DNA of 64,000 nucleotides, taken from Blastococcus sp. DSM 46786 (GTDB lineage Bacteria > Actinomycetota > Actinomycetes > Mycobacteriales > Geodermatophilaceae). Under the pieces are notes generated by a model, which saw only the letters and a list, made by a program, of their open reading frames with translations, made no database searches and was not told where the DNA came from. Within the stretch, counting starts at the first letter, position 1. Each line of letters opens with the position of its first letter. Shown here in pieces: positions 16,658-25,441 of the stretch. The position numbers and the translations under genes are program-made. The stretch covers positions 124,001-188,000 of the forward strand of contig NZ_FOAO01000003.1 of the NCBI RefSeq assembly GCF_900109665.1, in the 5' to 3' direction.

Positions 16658-16700
16658 GTGATGGCGTCGTGACGCGCGGGTGACAGGGCGTCCGGAGGAT
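16658..16700 (+). promoter_or_regulatory. SARP-type operator/promoter of the CIS operon (site D)
   Basis: Three heptamers at 11-bp steps: GTGATGG (16658), GTGACGC (16669) and GTGACAG (16680). They are followed by 8 nt and GAGGAT (16695-16700), a TANNNT-like -10 keeping A2 and T6. The predicted leader to the sheath ATG at 16788 is about 80 nt. It is the only promoter-like element found before the 23-kb operon. Confidence 0.72.
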
Positions 16701-16787
16701 GGCGCCGTCGACCGGTCGACCTCGGCCGCAGTCTGCCGGGTTCGTACTCGCCCGTCCGCTGGGACGGTGCCCTGGGAGGACCGCTCC

Positions 16788-18701
16788 ATGACGACGCCAC
16801 TGACCCCGGGTGTCTACGTCCGCGAGGCGCCGGGCGGAGCGCGGGCGATCGAAGCCGCGCCGACTGCCGTCACCATCTTCGTCGGCGAGACGGAGCGCGG
16901 TCCGCTGGACCCCACCCCGGTGTCCAGCCCGCTGCAGTACCAGCGGCTCTTCGGTGGTCACTTCCGCGATGACGCGGCAGCCGCGGGAGCGATCACCCGC
17001 CTGTACCTGCCGTACGCGATCCAGGGCTTCTTCGACAACGGCGGTCCTCGCGGCTACGTGCTCCGACTGATGGCCGGCACGGTGGAGCGGGCCACCCGGG
17101 CGCTGGAGGCCAACCAGTTCGCCGGTGTCGACGTGACCGACGGCACCTCCACCGCACACATCACCGCCCGTCGCGCGGGAGCGGCCGGCGAGCTGATCCG
17201 GCTGCAGATCGCCACCGCCACCAGCGGTGACCCCGGTGCCTTCAACCTGACGGTCCAGGTGTCGACCGACGGCGGTCAGACCTTCGCCGACCGGGCGGCG
17301 GTGCCGCTCTACGAGAACCTCAACGCCATTGCTAACGACCCGGGGAACGTCGCGACCGTGCTGCGCGACGACCCCGACATCACCTGGGTGGGCGAGCCCA
17401 TCCGGCCGCAGAACGCCGCCGACCAGCGCCTCCGGATCACCCGTCCGTTGCCTCCGGCGACGCTGGTCGCGACCGCGCCCGGCGTATGGGCCCGACGGGT
17501 GCGGTTTGCCGTCACCGACGCGGCGGACGGGGACCCCGACCGCTTCGACCTGGTGGTGTTCTACCGGGCGCCGGGCGAGGCCGCGCACTCGGAGGTCGAG
17601 CACTTCGAGGGGCTTTCCGCGCAGCCCGCGAACGAGAAGTATCTCGTCGACCAGCTCGCCCGGTCGGCCTACGTGAGCTGGCGCGGCCCGGTGCACCGGC
17701 CGGCCAACACCGACGCCCCGGACGACGACCTGCCGGGGGTCGGCTTCGACGGCACACCGGGCGACGGCAACCACCTGTCCACGGGATCGGGCGGCGACGC
17801 GACGCTGCAGGCCGGCGACTACGGCGAGGCGCTCGCCCGGCTCGACGGGATCGACGACGCGGCGCTCATCGTCTGCGGCTCGGACGGCATGCTCAACGCG
17901 GCCACGGCCGCCGAGCACAACGGGCTGGTCAATGCCGTCCTCGCCTACGTCGAGCGCCGTCCCCAGCGGGACCTGTTCCTCGTCGCGGACGCGCCGGCCT
18001 CGCGGGCGGCGGCGACCGACCCGGTGGGCGACGCTGTGCACGCTGCCCGGAACGAGATCACGGCCACCGACCACGTCGGGCTGTACTGGCCCCGGATCGT
18101 CGTCAACGATCCCGCGGGTGTGGGCCGGAATCCCACTCGGACGATCCCCGCCGCCGGCCACGTGGCCGGCCTCTACGGCCGCATCGACGGCCGCCGCGGG
18201 GTGTGGAAGGCCGCGGCCGGCACCGAGGCGACCATCGCCGGCGCCGTGGGTCTGGACTACGCCGTGCTCGACCGCGACCAGGACCGGATGAACCCGCACG
18301 GGCTCAACGCCCTCCGCACGGTGCCCGGTGCCGGGCGGGTGGTGTGGGGCGCGCGCACCCTCCGGACGAACTCCGAGTGGCGGTACATCAACGTCCGGCG
18401 GATGGCGATCTTCCTCCGCCGGTCGATCTACAACGGCATCCAGTGGGCCGTGTTCGAGAGCAACGGCGAGCGGCTGTGGGCCACCCTGCGGGAGACCATC
18501 GGCGCGTTCCTCGACGCACAGTTCCGCAACGGCGCCTTCGCCGGGGCGACCAGTCAGGACGCCTACTTCGTGAAGTGCGACTCCGACACCACCACCCCCG
18601 ACGACCAGGTGGCCGGAGTCGTGAACGTCCAGGTCGGTTTCGCGCCGCTGCGCCCGGCGGAGTTCGTGATCGTCACCCTCAGCCAGAAGACCGCGGCGTG
18701 A
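16788..18701 (+). CDS. CIS contractile sheath protein
   Basis: A 637-residue tail-sheath protein of the phage/Afp2-4 family. It has the hallmark N-terminus TPGVYVREAPGG, then AVTIFVGETERGP and QGFFDNGGPRGYVLR. The C-terminal half carries WGARTL, YINVRRMAIFLRRSIYNGIQ and GVVNVQVGFAPLRPAEFVI, the segment that forms the inter-subunit beta-handshake in contractile sheaths. The middle (about 170-400) is an inserted surface domain. It forms the spring that drives the inner tube. It is the first gene of the CIS operon and the only sheath gene here, whereas Afp/PVC-type clusters have three. ATG at 16788 follows TGGGAGGACC. Confidence 0.95.
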   Translation: MTTPLTPGVYVREAPGGARAIEAAPTAVTIFVGETERGPLDPTPVSSPLQYQRLFGGHFRDDAAAAGAITRLYLPYAIQGFFDNGGPRGYVLRLMAGTVERATRALEANQFAGVDVTDGTSTAHITARRAGAAGELIRLQIATATSGDPGAFNLTVQVSTDGGQTFADRAAVPLYENLNAIANDPGNVATVLRDDPDITWVGEPIRPQNAADQRLRITRPLPPATLVATAPGVWARRVRFAVTDAADGDPDRFDLVVFYRAPGEAAHSEVEHFEGLSAQPANEKYLVDQLARSAYVSWRGPVHRPANTDAPDDDLPGVGFDGTPGDGNHLSTGSGGDATLQAGDYGEALARLDGIDDAALIVCGSDGMLNAATAAEHNGLVNAVLAYVERRPQRDLFLVADAPASRAAATDPVGDAVHAARNEITATDHVGLYWPRIVVNDPAGVGRNPTRTIPAAGHVAGLYGRIDGRRGVWKAAAGTEATIAGAVGLDYAVLDRDQDRMNPHGLNALRTVPGAGRVVWGARTLRTNSEWRYINVRRMAIFLRRSIYNGIQWAVFESNGERLWATLRETIGAFLDAQFRNGAFAGATSQDAYFVKCDSDTTTPDDQVAGVVNVQVGFAPLRPAEFVIVTLSQKTAA

Positions 18702-18717
18702 CGGGAGGACCGCACCG

Positions 18718-19218
18718 ATGCCCATGTTCGTGGTCAACGCGCACCGGATCGACCCCTACAAGAACTTCCGGTTCCGGGTGTCGTGGGAAGGCCAGGTGGT
18801 CGCCGCGCTGTCGAAGATGTCGGCGGTCAAGAAGACCACCGAGGCGATCGAGTGGCGTGCCGCCGCCGACGGCGGGATGGTCCACAAGCTGCCCGGCCGC
18901 ACCAAGTGCGAGCCGATCACCTTCGAGGCGGGGCTGACCCACGACCGGCAGTTCCTCCGATGGGCCAACCAGGTGAACAACCCCGTGGGGGACGCGGCCA
19001 ACTCGCTGCTGAACTACCGCAAGTCGGTGCGCGTCGAGGTCCTGAACATGCAGGGGACGGCGGTGATGGCGTTCAACCTGTCGCGGGCCTGGGCCAGCGA
19101 GTTCCAGGCGCTCCCCGAGATGGACGCGAACGCCAACGCCGTCGCGATCCAGTCCCTCAAGATCGAGTACGAGGGTTTCGCCCTGGACGAGTCCGTCGTC
19201 GAGCTGCCCGAGCGATGA
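18718..19218 (+). CDS. CIS inner-tube protein (T4 gp19-like)
   Basis: A 166-residue tube protein. The opening NAHRIDPYKNFRFRVSWEG and the segment RKSVRVEVLNMQG followed by FNLSRAWASEFQ are typical of the gp19/Afp1-Afp5 family, whose hexameric rings form the rigid inner tube. The ending LKIEYEGFAL matches the last conserved strand. Only one tube paralog is visible, unlike Afp/PVC, which carry a main tube and an initiator copy. It begins 16 nt after the sheath stop. Confidence 0.93.
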   Translation: MPMFVVNAHRIDPYKNFRFRVSWEGQVVAALSKMSAVKKTTEAIEWRAAADGGMVHKLPGRTKCEPITFEAGLTHDRQFLRWANQVNNPVGDAANSLLNYRKSVRVEVLNMQGTAVMAFNLSRAWASEFQALPEMDANANAVAIQSLKIEYEGFALDESVVELPER

Positions 19219-19237
19219 CCGGCCGGGGAGGTGGGTC

Positions 19238-19966
19238 GTGCGCGAGCTGACCGGGCAGGAGGAGCTGACCTTCGTACCGGGCACCGGAACGGGTCCGGCA
19301 GGGCGGCTCACCGCCCTCCTGTCGGCGGTGGACGCGGTGCCTCCCGAGTCGCTGCGGACGCTGCCGCTGGCGGCATGGGAGGCGCTGCTCCTCGACCTCC
19401 GGGTGCAGGTCGTCGGTCCGGCGGTGCACGCCGAGCTGCGCTGTCCGGACTGCGGTGCCGGCGTCGCGGTGGACTTCGACGCCCACGACCTGCCCCGGGA
19501 GCCGCCGGCCCCCCGCGCCACCCCGGTTCCTCTCGCCCCGCTGACGGTGGGCGACGTGCTGGCGCTCGAGGAGGCCGGTACGGCGGGTGAGGCCGCGCTG
19601 TCCTCGCTGCTCGCAGCGGCGGCGGACATCGACGCCGACGAGGCGGGAGCGCGGTTGCACGGCGCGGGCCGCGACCAGCTACTGGGTGCGCTGGACACGC
19701 TGGCGTCCGGACTCGGGCTCGAGCTCGGCACCCGGTGTACCGATTGCGACGCGGCGATCACCGCCGCATTCGACATCCCGCTCTTCGTGGACGCCGAGCT
19801 GGCGTCCCGGGGCGCCAGGCTGCTGGACGAGGTGCACCTGCTCGCCCGGACCTACCACTGGTCGGAGAGCGAGATCCTCGCCCTGCCCTACGGTCGCCGG
19901 CAGGAGTACCTCCGCCGGATCCTGCTGGAGCGTCCGCCGGCGCTCGACGTCGACGCGGTGGCCTGA
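19238..19966 (+). CDS. CIS assembly protein with two CxxC pairs (T4 baseplate-chaperone-like)
   Basis: A 242-residue protein that is positionally conserved between tube and adaptor genes in many CIS loci. Two Cys pairs, ELRCPDCGA (about 67-73) and CTDCDAA (about 166-172), suggest a split zinc ribbon. The C-terminal ARTYHWSESEILALPYGRR resembles the family of T4-like baseplate hub assembly proteins. The likely role is chaperoning tube-baseplate assembly rather than being part of the particle (inference). GTG at 19238 has GGGGAGG 6 nt upstream. It is separated from the tube gene by only 19 nt. Confidence 0.65.
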   Translation: MRELTGQEELTFVPGTGTGPAGRLTALLSAVDAVPPESLRTLPLAAWEALLLDLRVQVVGPAVHAELRCPDCGAGVAVDFDAHDLPREPPAPRATPVPLAPLTVGDVLALEEAGTAGEAALSSLLAAAADIDADEAGARLHGAGRDQLLGALDTLASGLGLELGTRCTDCDAAITAAFDIPLFVDAELASRGARLLDEVHLLARTYHWSESEILALPYGRRQEYLRRILLERPPALDVDAVA

Positions 19967-19971
19967 CCGCC

Positions 19972-21135
19972 ATGGGACCCCGGCTCGCACGGCTGATCGG
20001 CCTCGGCCCACCCCGTCGCGGCCGGGCCGTGGGGCTGCCATCGGAGGCCGACCGACCGCTGTTGCTGCCCGCGCTCGGAGCGGCACAGCCGTCCGCCGTG
20101 CAACCAGGGCCGCGGCCGGTGCCGGCGCCCGGGCCGGCCGACGGGGACGCCCCCACGGGTGGACCGGGCCGGCCCGGCGACGGCCCGGTGGCGCATCCCT
20201 CCGCCGACGCCCCGACCACCCGGGCCACCCCGACCACCCCGACCACCCGGGCCACCCCGACCACCCCGACCGCCCCGGCCGAGCAGGTCGGTCCGGCCGG
20301 GGAGCCGGCGGCGAACGAACCGGAGCGGGGGGCCGCCGGGGCCGCTCCCGCCGTCACCGACCCGGCCGTACCGCTCCGGCGCACCACCGTCCGACCGGCG
20401 CCGGTTCCGCCGGAGGCCGCCGGGCCCGGTTCCGCCCGGGCCGGGCCGCCCGGCGCGGTGCCCGCGCCGCCGACGGGTGCGGACCGGAACCCGGACCCGC
20501 TCCCGTCGGCCCGCCCGACGGGACAGGTTCCCGTCCGGCCGCCCGCTCCAGGCGGGCCGGCGCCGGCCGTTCCGCCGACGCCGACGAGAGGGCCGCGGGC
20601 GGCAGCCGGCCCGCCGCCCCCCGGCGCTGCGTCGCTGCCGGAGGAGTCGCCGCCAGGAGCCCACCGCGTGCGTCAGATCCCCGGCAGGCCTGCCGGCACG
20701 GATCGGGACGCGCTCCCGTCCGGCGCGCCGGTCGCCGTCGGCGACACTCGGCGGCGGACGGCCGGCGGAGACGACGGCCCCAGGGACGGCGTCGCAGCCG
20801 GCGGGACCGAGGGCGGGGCCCGGGCACCACGGGGGGACCTGACCGCCGCCCGCGCGGTCGCGCCGCAGGCCGATCCGCTGCGCCTCCCGGTCGTCCCGCC
20901 GCAGCGGCCGGCCAGTGCGGCTCCAGCCGTCGCGGCCGGGGGCACCGCCGGGCCGGCCCCGGGTCCGGCTGCGTCCGCCGGTCGTTCGCTGCTCCAGCGC
21001 GCGGTGCCGCCACCGCCGTCGGTGCGCATCGAGATCGGCCGGGTGACCGTGGTGCCACGGAGGGCGGCTCCCGGCCGAGCCCCGGTCCGGCCGCGCGCCG
21101 CCCGACCGCACAGCATCCCGCTGGAGGGGAGCTGA
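19972..21135 (+). CDS. Proline-rich CIS-associated protein ending in an IGRV motif
   Basis: A 387-residue, largely disordered Pro/Ala/Gly/Arg protein. The only ordered-looking parts are the N-terminal MGPRLARLIGLGPP helix and a C-terminal VRIEIGRVTVVP strand at about residues 351-362. Short proteins ending in a [IV]xIGR[IV]xV strand accompany many CIS loci. The strand probably docks on a structural component while the linker is flexible (inference). Residues about 81-98 are a tandem repeat of TTRATPTTP. It begins 5 nt after the preceding stop and ends just before the DUF4255 gene. The coding frame is supported by the operon spacing and the conserved C-terminus. Confidence 0.7.
   Translation: MGPRLARLIGLGPPRRGRAVGLPSEADRPLLLPALGAAQPSAVQPGPRPVPAPGPADGDAPTGGPGRPGDGPVAHPSADAPTTRATPTTPTTRATPTTPTAPAEQVGPAGEPAANEPERGAAGAAPAVTDPAVPLRRTTVRPAPVPPEAAGPGSARAGPPGAVPAPPTGADRNPDPLPSARPTGQVPVRPPAPGGPAPAVPPTPTRGPRAAAGPPPPGAASLPEESPPGAHRVRQIPGRPAGTDRDALPSGAPVAVGDTRRRTAGGDDGPRDGVAAGGTEGGARAPRGDLTAARAVAPQADPLRLPVVPPQRPASAAPAVAAGGTAGPAPGPAASAGRSLLQRAVPPPPSVRIEIGRVTVVPRRAAPGRAPVRPRAARPHSIPLEGS
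20213..20266 (+). repeat. 27-bp tandem duplication inside the proline-rich gene
   Basis: Two exact 27-bp units made of three 9-bp subunits (CGACCACCC, GGGCCACCC, CGACCACCC), followed by a degenerate partial unit. It encodes TTRATPTTP twice. It is in frame, so copy-number change would only lengthen the linker. Confidence 0.85.
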
Positions 21136-21136
21136 C

Positions 21137-22306
21137 ATGGCCGTGTTCGCCAACCTGCACGACGCCGGCTCGGCCCTGGCCAGCCACCTGCGGCGCAGCC
21201 TCTCGCCGACGCTGCAAGACGTGGTGGCCGGCCCACCGATCGACAACCCCGCCACCGCCACCGAGTCGCTGCGGATCTCGCTGCTGTGGGTCACTCCGCA
21301 GCCGACGCACCGCAACGACGACTGGGCGACCGGGACCGACGGCCGCCGGCGTCCTCCACCCGTGTCGCTGTCGGCCTTCTATCTGATCACCGCCTACGGG
21401 ACGACGGGTGCGGGGGAGCCGACGCAGGCGATCAACCGGCTGGGCCAGGCGCTGCAGGCGGTGGAGACCGACCCGGTCATCACGCTCCCGCTCGGCGACG
21501 ACCTGACGACCCCGGGCAGCGACCCCATCGCCGGGGAGGGGACCATGAACGCCTCGCTCGTGCCGATGGCCGCGGACCTGATGGAGAAGGTGTTCACGCC
21601 GCTGCAGATGCGGCACCGGCCGTGGGCGCTCGTCGAGGTCGGACCGGTGCAGCTGGACCGGCTCCTGGCCGCGGAGCCCGCCGTGCCGGTGGTGGCCCCC
21701 GGCGGCATCCGGCTGACCGGCCCGGGTCCTGCCGCCCCACCGGTGGTCAACGCGGTCTCGCCGGAGCGGGTGCGACCGGGCGGGCGCCTGCGCCTGGACA
21801 CGCACCAGGCGGCGGACGCGCAGGCGCTGCGCCTGGGACCGCACCTGTTCACCTTCGCCGACACCCCCGCCGCGGTGGACGAGATCGCCCGTCCGGACCA
21901 GGAGGGCCGGGTGTTCGTGACCTGCCCGGCCGGCGCGGTCGCCGCCGACGTCGACGTCGTCCTGCGGGGGCCGACGGGCACCTCGGCACCCGTGCCGCTC
22001 ACCGTCGGCGAGCCGGAGCAGCCCGGGCTGGACGCGCCGGACGCCCCCCTCGCCCGCGGCGCCGACCTCGTGCTCACCGGCGGGGGGCTGGCCGAGGTCG
22101 ACCGTGTGTACCTCTGGCCCGCCCGCGGGATGGCGGCGCCGGCGGAGGTCGTCGACCTGCCGCCCGCCGAGGTGGCTGCCGCAGCGGTGCGCGTGGCCGG
22201 GGCGGACCTGGTGGCCGCCGGGCTGCGTGGCCTTCCGTACCGGGTCGCCGTGCGCTCGGGCACCGGTCCGGTGAGCCCCTTCGTGCTGGTCGAGGTGCAG
22301 CGATGA
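21137..22306 (+). CDS. CIS tube terminator/cap protein (DUF4255, Pvc16-like)
   Basis: A 389-residue protein. Residues 1-190 fit the DUF4255/Pvc16 N-terminal domain: a short N-terminal helix (LHDAGSALASHLRR), SLRISLLWVTPQPTHRND, LSAFYLITAYG, TQAINRLGQALQAVE and a beta-rich end before PWALVEVGPVQL. This domain caps the distal end of the tube and sheath in Afp/PVC. Residues 200-389 are an extra beta-rich region of two IPT/TIG-like repeats (PVVNAVSPERVRPGG, then ADLVLTGGGLAEVDRV), also common in this family. The stop overlaps the next start (ATGA), so translation is coupled to the AAA+ ATPase. Confidence 0.88.
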   Translation: MAVFANLHDAGSALASHLRRSLSPTLQDVVAGPPIDNPATATESLRISLLWVTPQPTHRNDDWATGTDGRRRPPPVSLSAFYLITAYGTTGAGEPTQAINRLGQALQAVETDPVITLPLGDDLTTPGSDPIAGEGTMNASLVPMAADLMEKVFTPLQMRHRPWALVEVGPVQLDRLLAAEPAVPVVAPGGIRLTGPGPAAPPVVNAVSPERVRPGGRLRLDTHQAADAQALRLGPHLFTFADTPAAVDEIARPDQEGRVFVTCPAGAVAADVDVVLRGPTGTSAPVPLTVGEPEQPGLDAPDAPLARGADLVLTGGGLAEVDRVYLWPARGMAAPAEVVDLPPAEVAAAAVRVAGADLVAAGLRGLPYRVAVRSGTGPVSPFVLVEVQR

Positions 22307-24186
22307 CGCTCATCCCGGCGTCTCCCGCCATCGAGTGGATGCGGGACGCGGCCGTGCTGGCTGCAGAGTGCAGCATTCGCCAGCCGCACGACGCCCCCAT
22401 CGCGCCTCGGGAGGGCTGGCCGGGGACGACGGCCGCGTGGGACCGCATGGCCGGTCGGGCCGCGGCGATCGACCTGCCGGCGGCGACGTGGGTGACCGCG
22501 GCGGCGGCCGCAGCCGAGCTGCACCCGGACGCCGCGGCGGCGTTCTCGATCCTGGCGGAGAACGAACGGGTCGCGCTCCCCGTCCCGGCCGGCCTGGCCA
22601 GGATCGCCGTCGCGGGGCTGGGCCTGACCTTCGACGAGATGCTCGCTGCCGCGCTCGCGCCGTCCACCACGGTCGATCGGGTCGAGATCCCGGGGCACAC
22701 CCTGCCCGCCGCGCAGACCGGCCTGCGCCTCTCGGCCGAGGCACTGGCCGACCTCCTGGGACGTCGCACCGATCTGCTCGGCAGCCGCGACGCGGCCACG
22801 CACCGGCCCGTCTTCCCCGAGGCCGCCCGGGCCGCCCGGCGGGTCCTCGCCGAGGACGGGACCGTTTGGATCCGGGGCCGCTCCCGCCGGCTGGCCCGGC
22901 AACTGGCCTTCGACGTCGCCGCGCTGCACCCCAGCGCCGCCGCGGTCTTCCTGCCGGCGCCCCCGGGGCAGCCGGTCCCGGCATCCGGCACGGCGGCGGT
23001 CGACGCCCTGGAGGTCCTCGACCTCTTCGAGCTCGACGGTCCGCCGCGGCTGATCCTCGGTGACCGCGAGCGGGTCGTCGTGGCTCCCGAGCGCTTCGAG
23101 CACCCGGGCGTCCGGGGGATCGACGCGCCGGTGCCGGGGCCGGTGGAGACGGCGGCGATCTGGGCCACCGCCCGGCTGCCGGAACCCGACCGTGCCCAGC
23201 TCGCCGCCCGGTTCCGGCTGACCCTGCCGGAGCTCCGCGAGGCCGAACGCGAGGCCGGGACGCTGGCCGCGGTCGGCGGCGCCGACCCCGACGCCCGGCC
23301 CGACGCGGCTGCCCTCGCGCGCGCCGTCCGCGCGGCGGGAGCACGGCGCATGGGGCCGTTCGTCACCGTGGTGGACACCACGGTGACCCTCGACGACCTG
23401 GTCGCCACGCCGGAGATGCACGCCCGGCTGGCCGACGCCGTGGCCTGGCGGCGCAACGACGACTGGGTGTGGCAGCAGATGGGGCTGCCCTCGGACGGTG
23501 CCGACGCCCGGGGGCTCTCGCTGCTGTTCTCCGGGCCTCCCGGTGGGGGCAAGACCTTCGCCGCCCGCTGCCTGGCCAACAGCCTCGGGCTGAACCTGTA
23601 CCGGGTCGACCTGAGCCAGGTGGTCTCGAAGTACATCGGGGAGACGGAGAAGCGGCTCGCGCAGATCTTCGACGAGGCCGAGGCGGGACACGGCGTCCTC
23701 TTCTTCGACGAGGCGGACGCCGTGTTCGGGCAGCGCTCCGAGGTCAAGGACGCCCACGACCGATACGCCAACATCGAGGTCGGCTTCCTGCTGCAACGGG
23801 TGGAGAGCTTCGGCGGCGTCATGGTGCTGGCCACCAACCTGCGAGCCAACCTCGACCCCGCCTTCCTCCGCCGCATCCAGCTGCTCGTCGAGTTCCCCCT
23901 GCCGGGCCGCCAGGAGCGCGCCGTCCTCTGGGACCGCAACCTGCCGCCACCCCGGTGGCGCGGGGACGACCTCGATGTGGCCGACCTCGCGGCGCGGTTC
24001 CGGATCTCCGGCGGCAACGTCCGCAACGTCGCTGTGGCGGCCGCCCACCGCGCGGCCCAGGACCGGGCGCCCGTGGGGATGCGCCACCTGGCCCCCGCGC
24101 TCTACCGCGAGCTGGAGAAGTCGGGCCATCCGCGCGGACGGGCGGAGCTCGGCCGGCTGGCCGACCACCTGGAGGGGCTGGGATGA
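22303..24186 (+). CDS. CIS AAA+ ATPase (Afp15/Pvc15-like)
   Basis: A 627-residue protein. The N-terminal 340 residues are an all-helical and mixed region. The C-terminal AAA+ module has Walker A SGPPGGGKT (Lys417), Walker B GVLFFDEADAVFG (Asp469/Glu470), sensor-1 VLATNLRANLD and the arginine-bearing FLRRIQ. Proteins of this class are encoded in nearly every extracellular-type CIS locus and are thought to aid assembly or cargo loading. The ATG overlaps the preceding stop by 4 nt. Long antisense readings across this gene are artefacts of GC bias. Confidence 0.92.
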   Translation: MTLIPASPAIEWMRDAAVLAAECSIRQPHDAPIAPREGWPGTTAAWDRMAGRAAAIDLPAATWVTAAAAAAELHPDAAAAFSILAENERVALPVPAGLARIAVAGLGLTFDEMLAAALAPSTTVDRVEIPGHTLPAAQTGLRLSAEALADLLGRRTDLLGSRDAATHRPVFPEAARAARRVLAEDGTVWIRGRSRRLARQLAFDVAALHPSAAAVFLPAPPGQPVPASGTAAVDALEVLDLFELDGPPRLILGDRERVVVAPERFEHPGVRGIDAPVPGPVETAAIWATARLPEPDRAQLAARFRLTLPELREAEREAGTLAAVGGADPDARPDAAALARAVRAAGARRMGPFVTVVDTTVTLDDLVATPEMHARLADAVAWRRNDDWVWQQMGLPSDGADARGLSLLFSGPPGGGKTFAARCLANSLGLNLYRVDLSQVVSKYIGETEKRLAQIFDEAEAGHGVLFFDEADAVFGQRSEVKDAHDRYANIEVGFLLQRVESFGGVMVLATNLRANLDPAFLRRIQLLVEFPLPGRQERAVLWDRNLPPPRWRGDDLDVADLAARFRISGGNVRNVAVAAAHRAAQDRAPVGMRHLAPALYRELEKSGHPRGRAELGRLADHLEGLG

Positions 24187-24470
24187 CCGACGCCATCTCG
24201 TTGCGGATCCAGGACCTGATCCTGGAGACGGACCTGGCCGGGCCCGACCTGGCCGCCCTCGAGGCGCGGATCGAGGCCGCCCTCTCCGAGGTCGCCCGGC
24301 TCCTGCAGGTCCGGCTGTCCGGCCGGTCGGGACCGTCCCGCCTGCTGGTCCTGCCCGACCTGGTCATCGACGGCCCGGCCCTCACCCGGCTGGTCGCCGG
24401 CCCGGGCGTCGACGCCCTGGCGGCGGCCGTCCTGGCGCAGGTGGATGCCCGGCTGCGGAGTGCGTCATGA
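24183..24470 (+). CDS. Small uncharacterised CIS-operon protein (95 aa)
   Basis: It begins at an ATGA overlap with the ATPase stop and ends at another ATGA overlap with the following gene, so it is almost certainly translated. The sequence is a strand-helix-strand-helix: ISLRIQDLILETDL, ALEARIEAALSEVARLLQVR, SRLLVLPDLVIDG and a C-terminal helix. The opening is slightly reminiscent of the N-terminal domain of CIS tape-measure-associated proteins, but it is far too short to be one. Function unknown. Confidence 0.7.
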   Translation: MTDAISLRIQDLILETDLAGPDLAALEARIEAALSEVARLLQVRLSGRSGPSRLLVLPDLVIDGPALTRLVAGPGVDALAAAVLAQVDARLRSAS

Positions 24471-25144
24471 CCCAGCCGCTGGCCTACACCCGGGGCGCCT
24501 TCGCCGTCTTCGAGCCGGACGACACCAGGACGATGTCGCGGTTCCTGCCCTTCCGGTTCAACCCGGAGGGGCTGCAGCGTCAGCTCACCGTGGAGCAGGC
24601 CCAGGGCGCCGCCGGCGGGACCGGCGCGTCGCCGGGCGGTGAGCCGGTCGGGGGAGAGCAGGGCGCGGACGCCGCCTCCGGCACGCTCAAGCACAGCCTG
24701 TCCGTCGCCCTCCGGTTCGACCTGGCCGAGCGCGAGGAGGCCGGACCGGGCCTGCCGGTCGGTCTCGGTGTGCTCCCCGAGGTCTCGGCGCTCGAAGACC
24801 TGCTGTACGCCCCGTTCACCGAGGCCGACGCGCCCGGCGACCGGTCGGTGCCCGTGCGTGCCCGGGGTCGCCGGCCGCTGGTGCTGTTCATCTGGGGCGA
24901 ACGCCGGGTCCTGCCGGTGCGGATCACCGGCATGACCATCAACGAGACCCTCTACAACGGCATGCTCTACCCGGTCCGCGCCGAGGTCGAGGTGGCACTC
25001 GAGGTGCTGGGTGACCGCGAGGCGAAGGACAACACGCGGGTCGCCGCGTCCCTCGACTTCACCGCCGCGCACCGGCGCCAGATGGCCCGTGTCTACCTGG
25101 ACAGCACCGCCCGCCAGGGCACCAACGTCGCCCTTCCGTTGTAG
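24467..25144 (+). CDS. CIS_tube-type adaptor protein (Afp7 N-terminal-like)
   Basis: A 225-residue protein. LPFRFNPEGLQRQL and SLSVALRFDLAERE, then RPLVLFIWGERRVLPVRITGM and LYPVRAEVEVALEVL, are hallmarks of the CIS_tube domain that joins the tube to the hub in Afp7-type proteins. In most relatives the same polypeptide ends with a LysM domain. Here the LysM is a separate gene just downstream, so the family protein is split. A Gly-rich loop at about 45-70 is an insertion. The ATG overlaps the preceding stop by 4 nt. Confidence 0.85.
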   Translation: MTQPLAYTRGAFAVFEPDDTRTMSRFLPFRFNPEGLQRQLTVEQAQGAAGGTGASPGGEPVGGEQGADAASGTLKHSLSVALRFDLAEREEAGPGLPVGLGVLPEVSALEDLLYAPFTEADAPGDRSVPVRARGRRPLVLFIWGERRVLPVRITGMTINETLYNGMLYPVRAEVEVALEVLGDREAKDNTRVAASLDFTAAHRRQMARVYLDSTARQGTNVALPL

Positions 25145-25154
25145 GAGCCGCACC

Positions 25155-25433
25155 GTGTCCGTCGACGAACGCAGCCGCTACGCCAGGTCCGGCCGCACCG
25201 GCTGGGTCCGGGCCGACGGGTCCGCCGTGGAGCTCGTGGCGCCCACACCCCGGCCGCACCGGGCGGCCACGTCCTGGCGCACGGCGACCGACACCGACCG
25301 GCTGGACACGCTCGCCGCCCGCTACTACCGCGATCCTCGCAAGCTCTGGCGCATCGCCGACGCGGCGGAGGCGCTGGACCCCTTCGACACAGTCGTCCCC
25401 GGCTCTCCGGTCGACATCCCGCCGGACAGGTGA
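25155..25433 (+). CDS. LysM-like CIS adaptor protein (92 aa)
   Basis: A short protein whose C-terminal 50 residues read TATDTDRLDTLAARYYRDPR, then LWRIADAAEALDPF and SPVDIP. This is a LysM-type domain: D-T-L-x-x-I/L-A, followed by the P-x-x-L-W-x-I-x-D-A-N-like helix. In other CIS loci it is fused to the CIS_tube domain and positions the hub. GTG at 25155 has AGGAGC 5 nt upstream. It lies between the CIS_tube gene and the hub gene with 10-nt and 8-nt gaps. Confidence 0.8.
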   Translation: MSVDERSRYARSGRTGWVRADGSAVELVAPTPRPHRAATSWRTATDTDRLDTLAARYYRDPRKLWRIADAAEALDPFDTVVPGSPVDIPPDR

Positions 25434-25441
25434 GCTGACCC

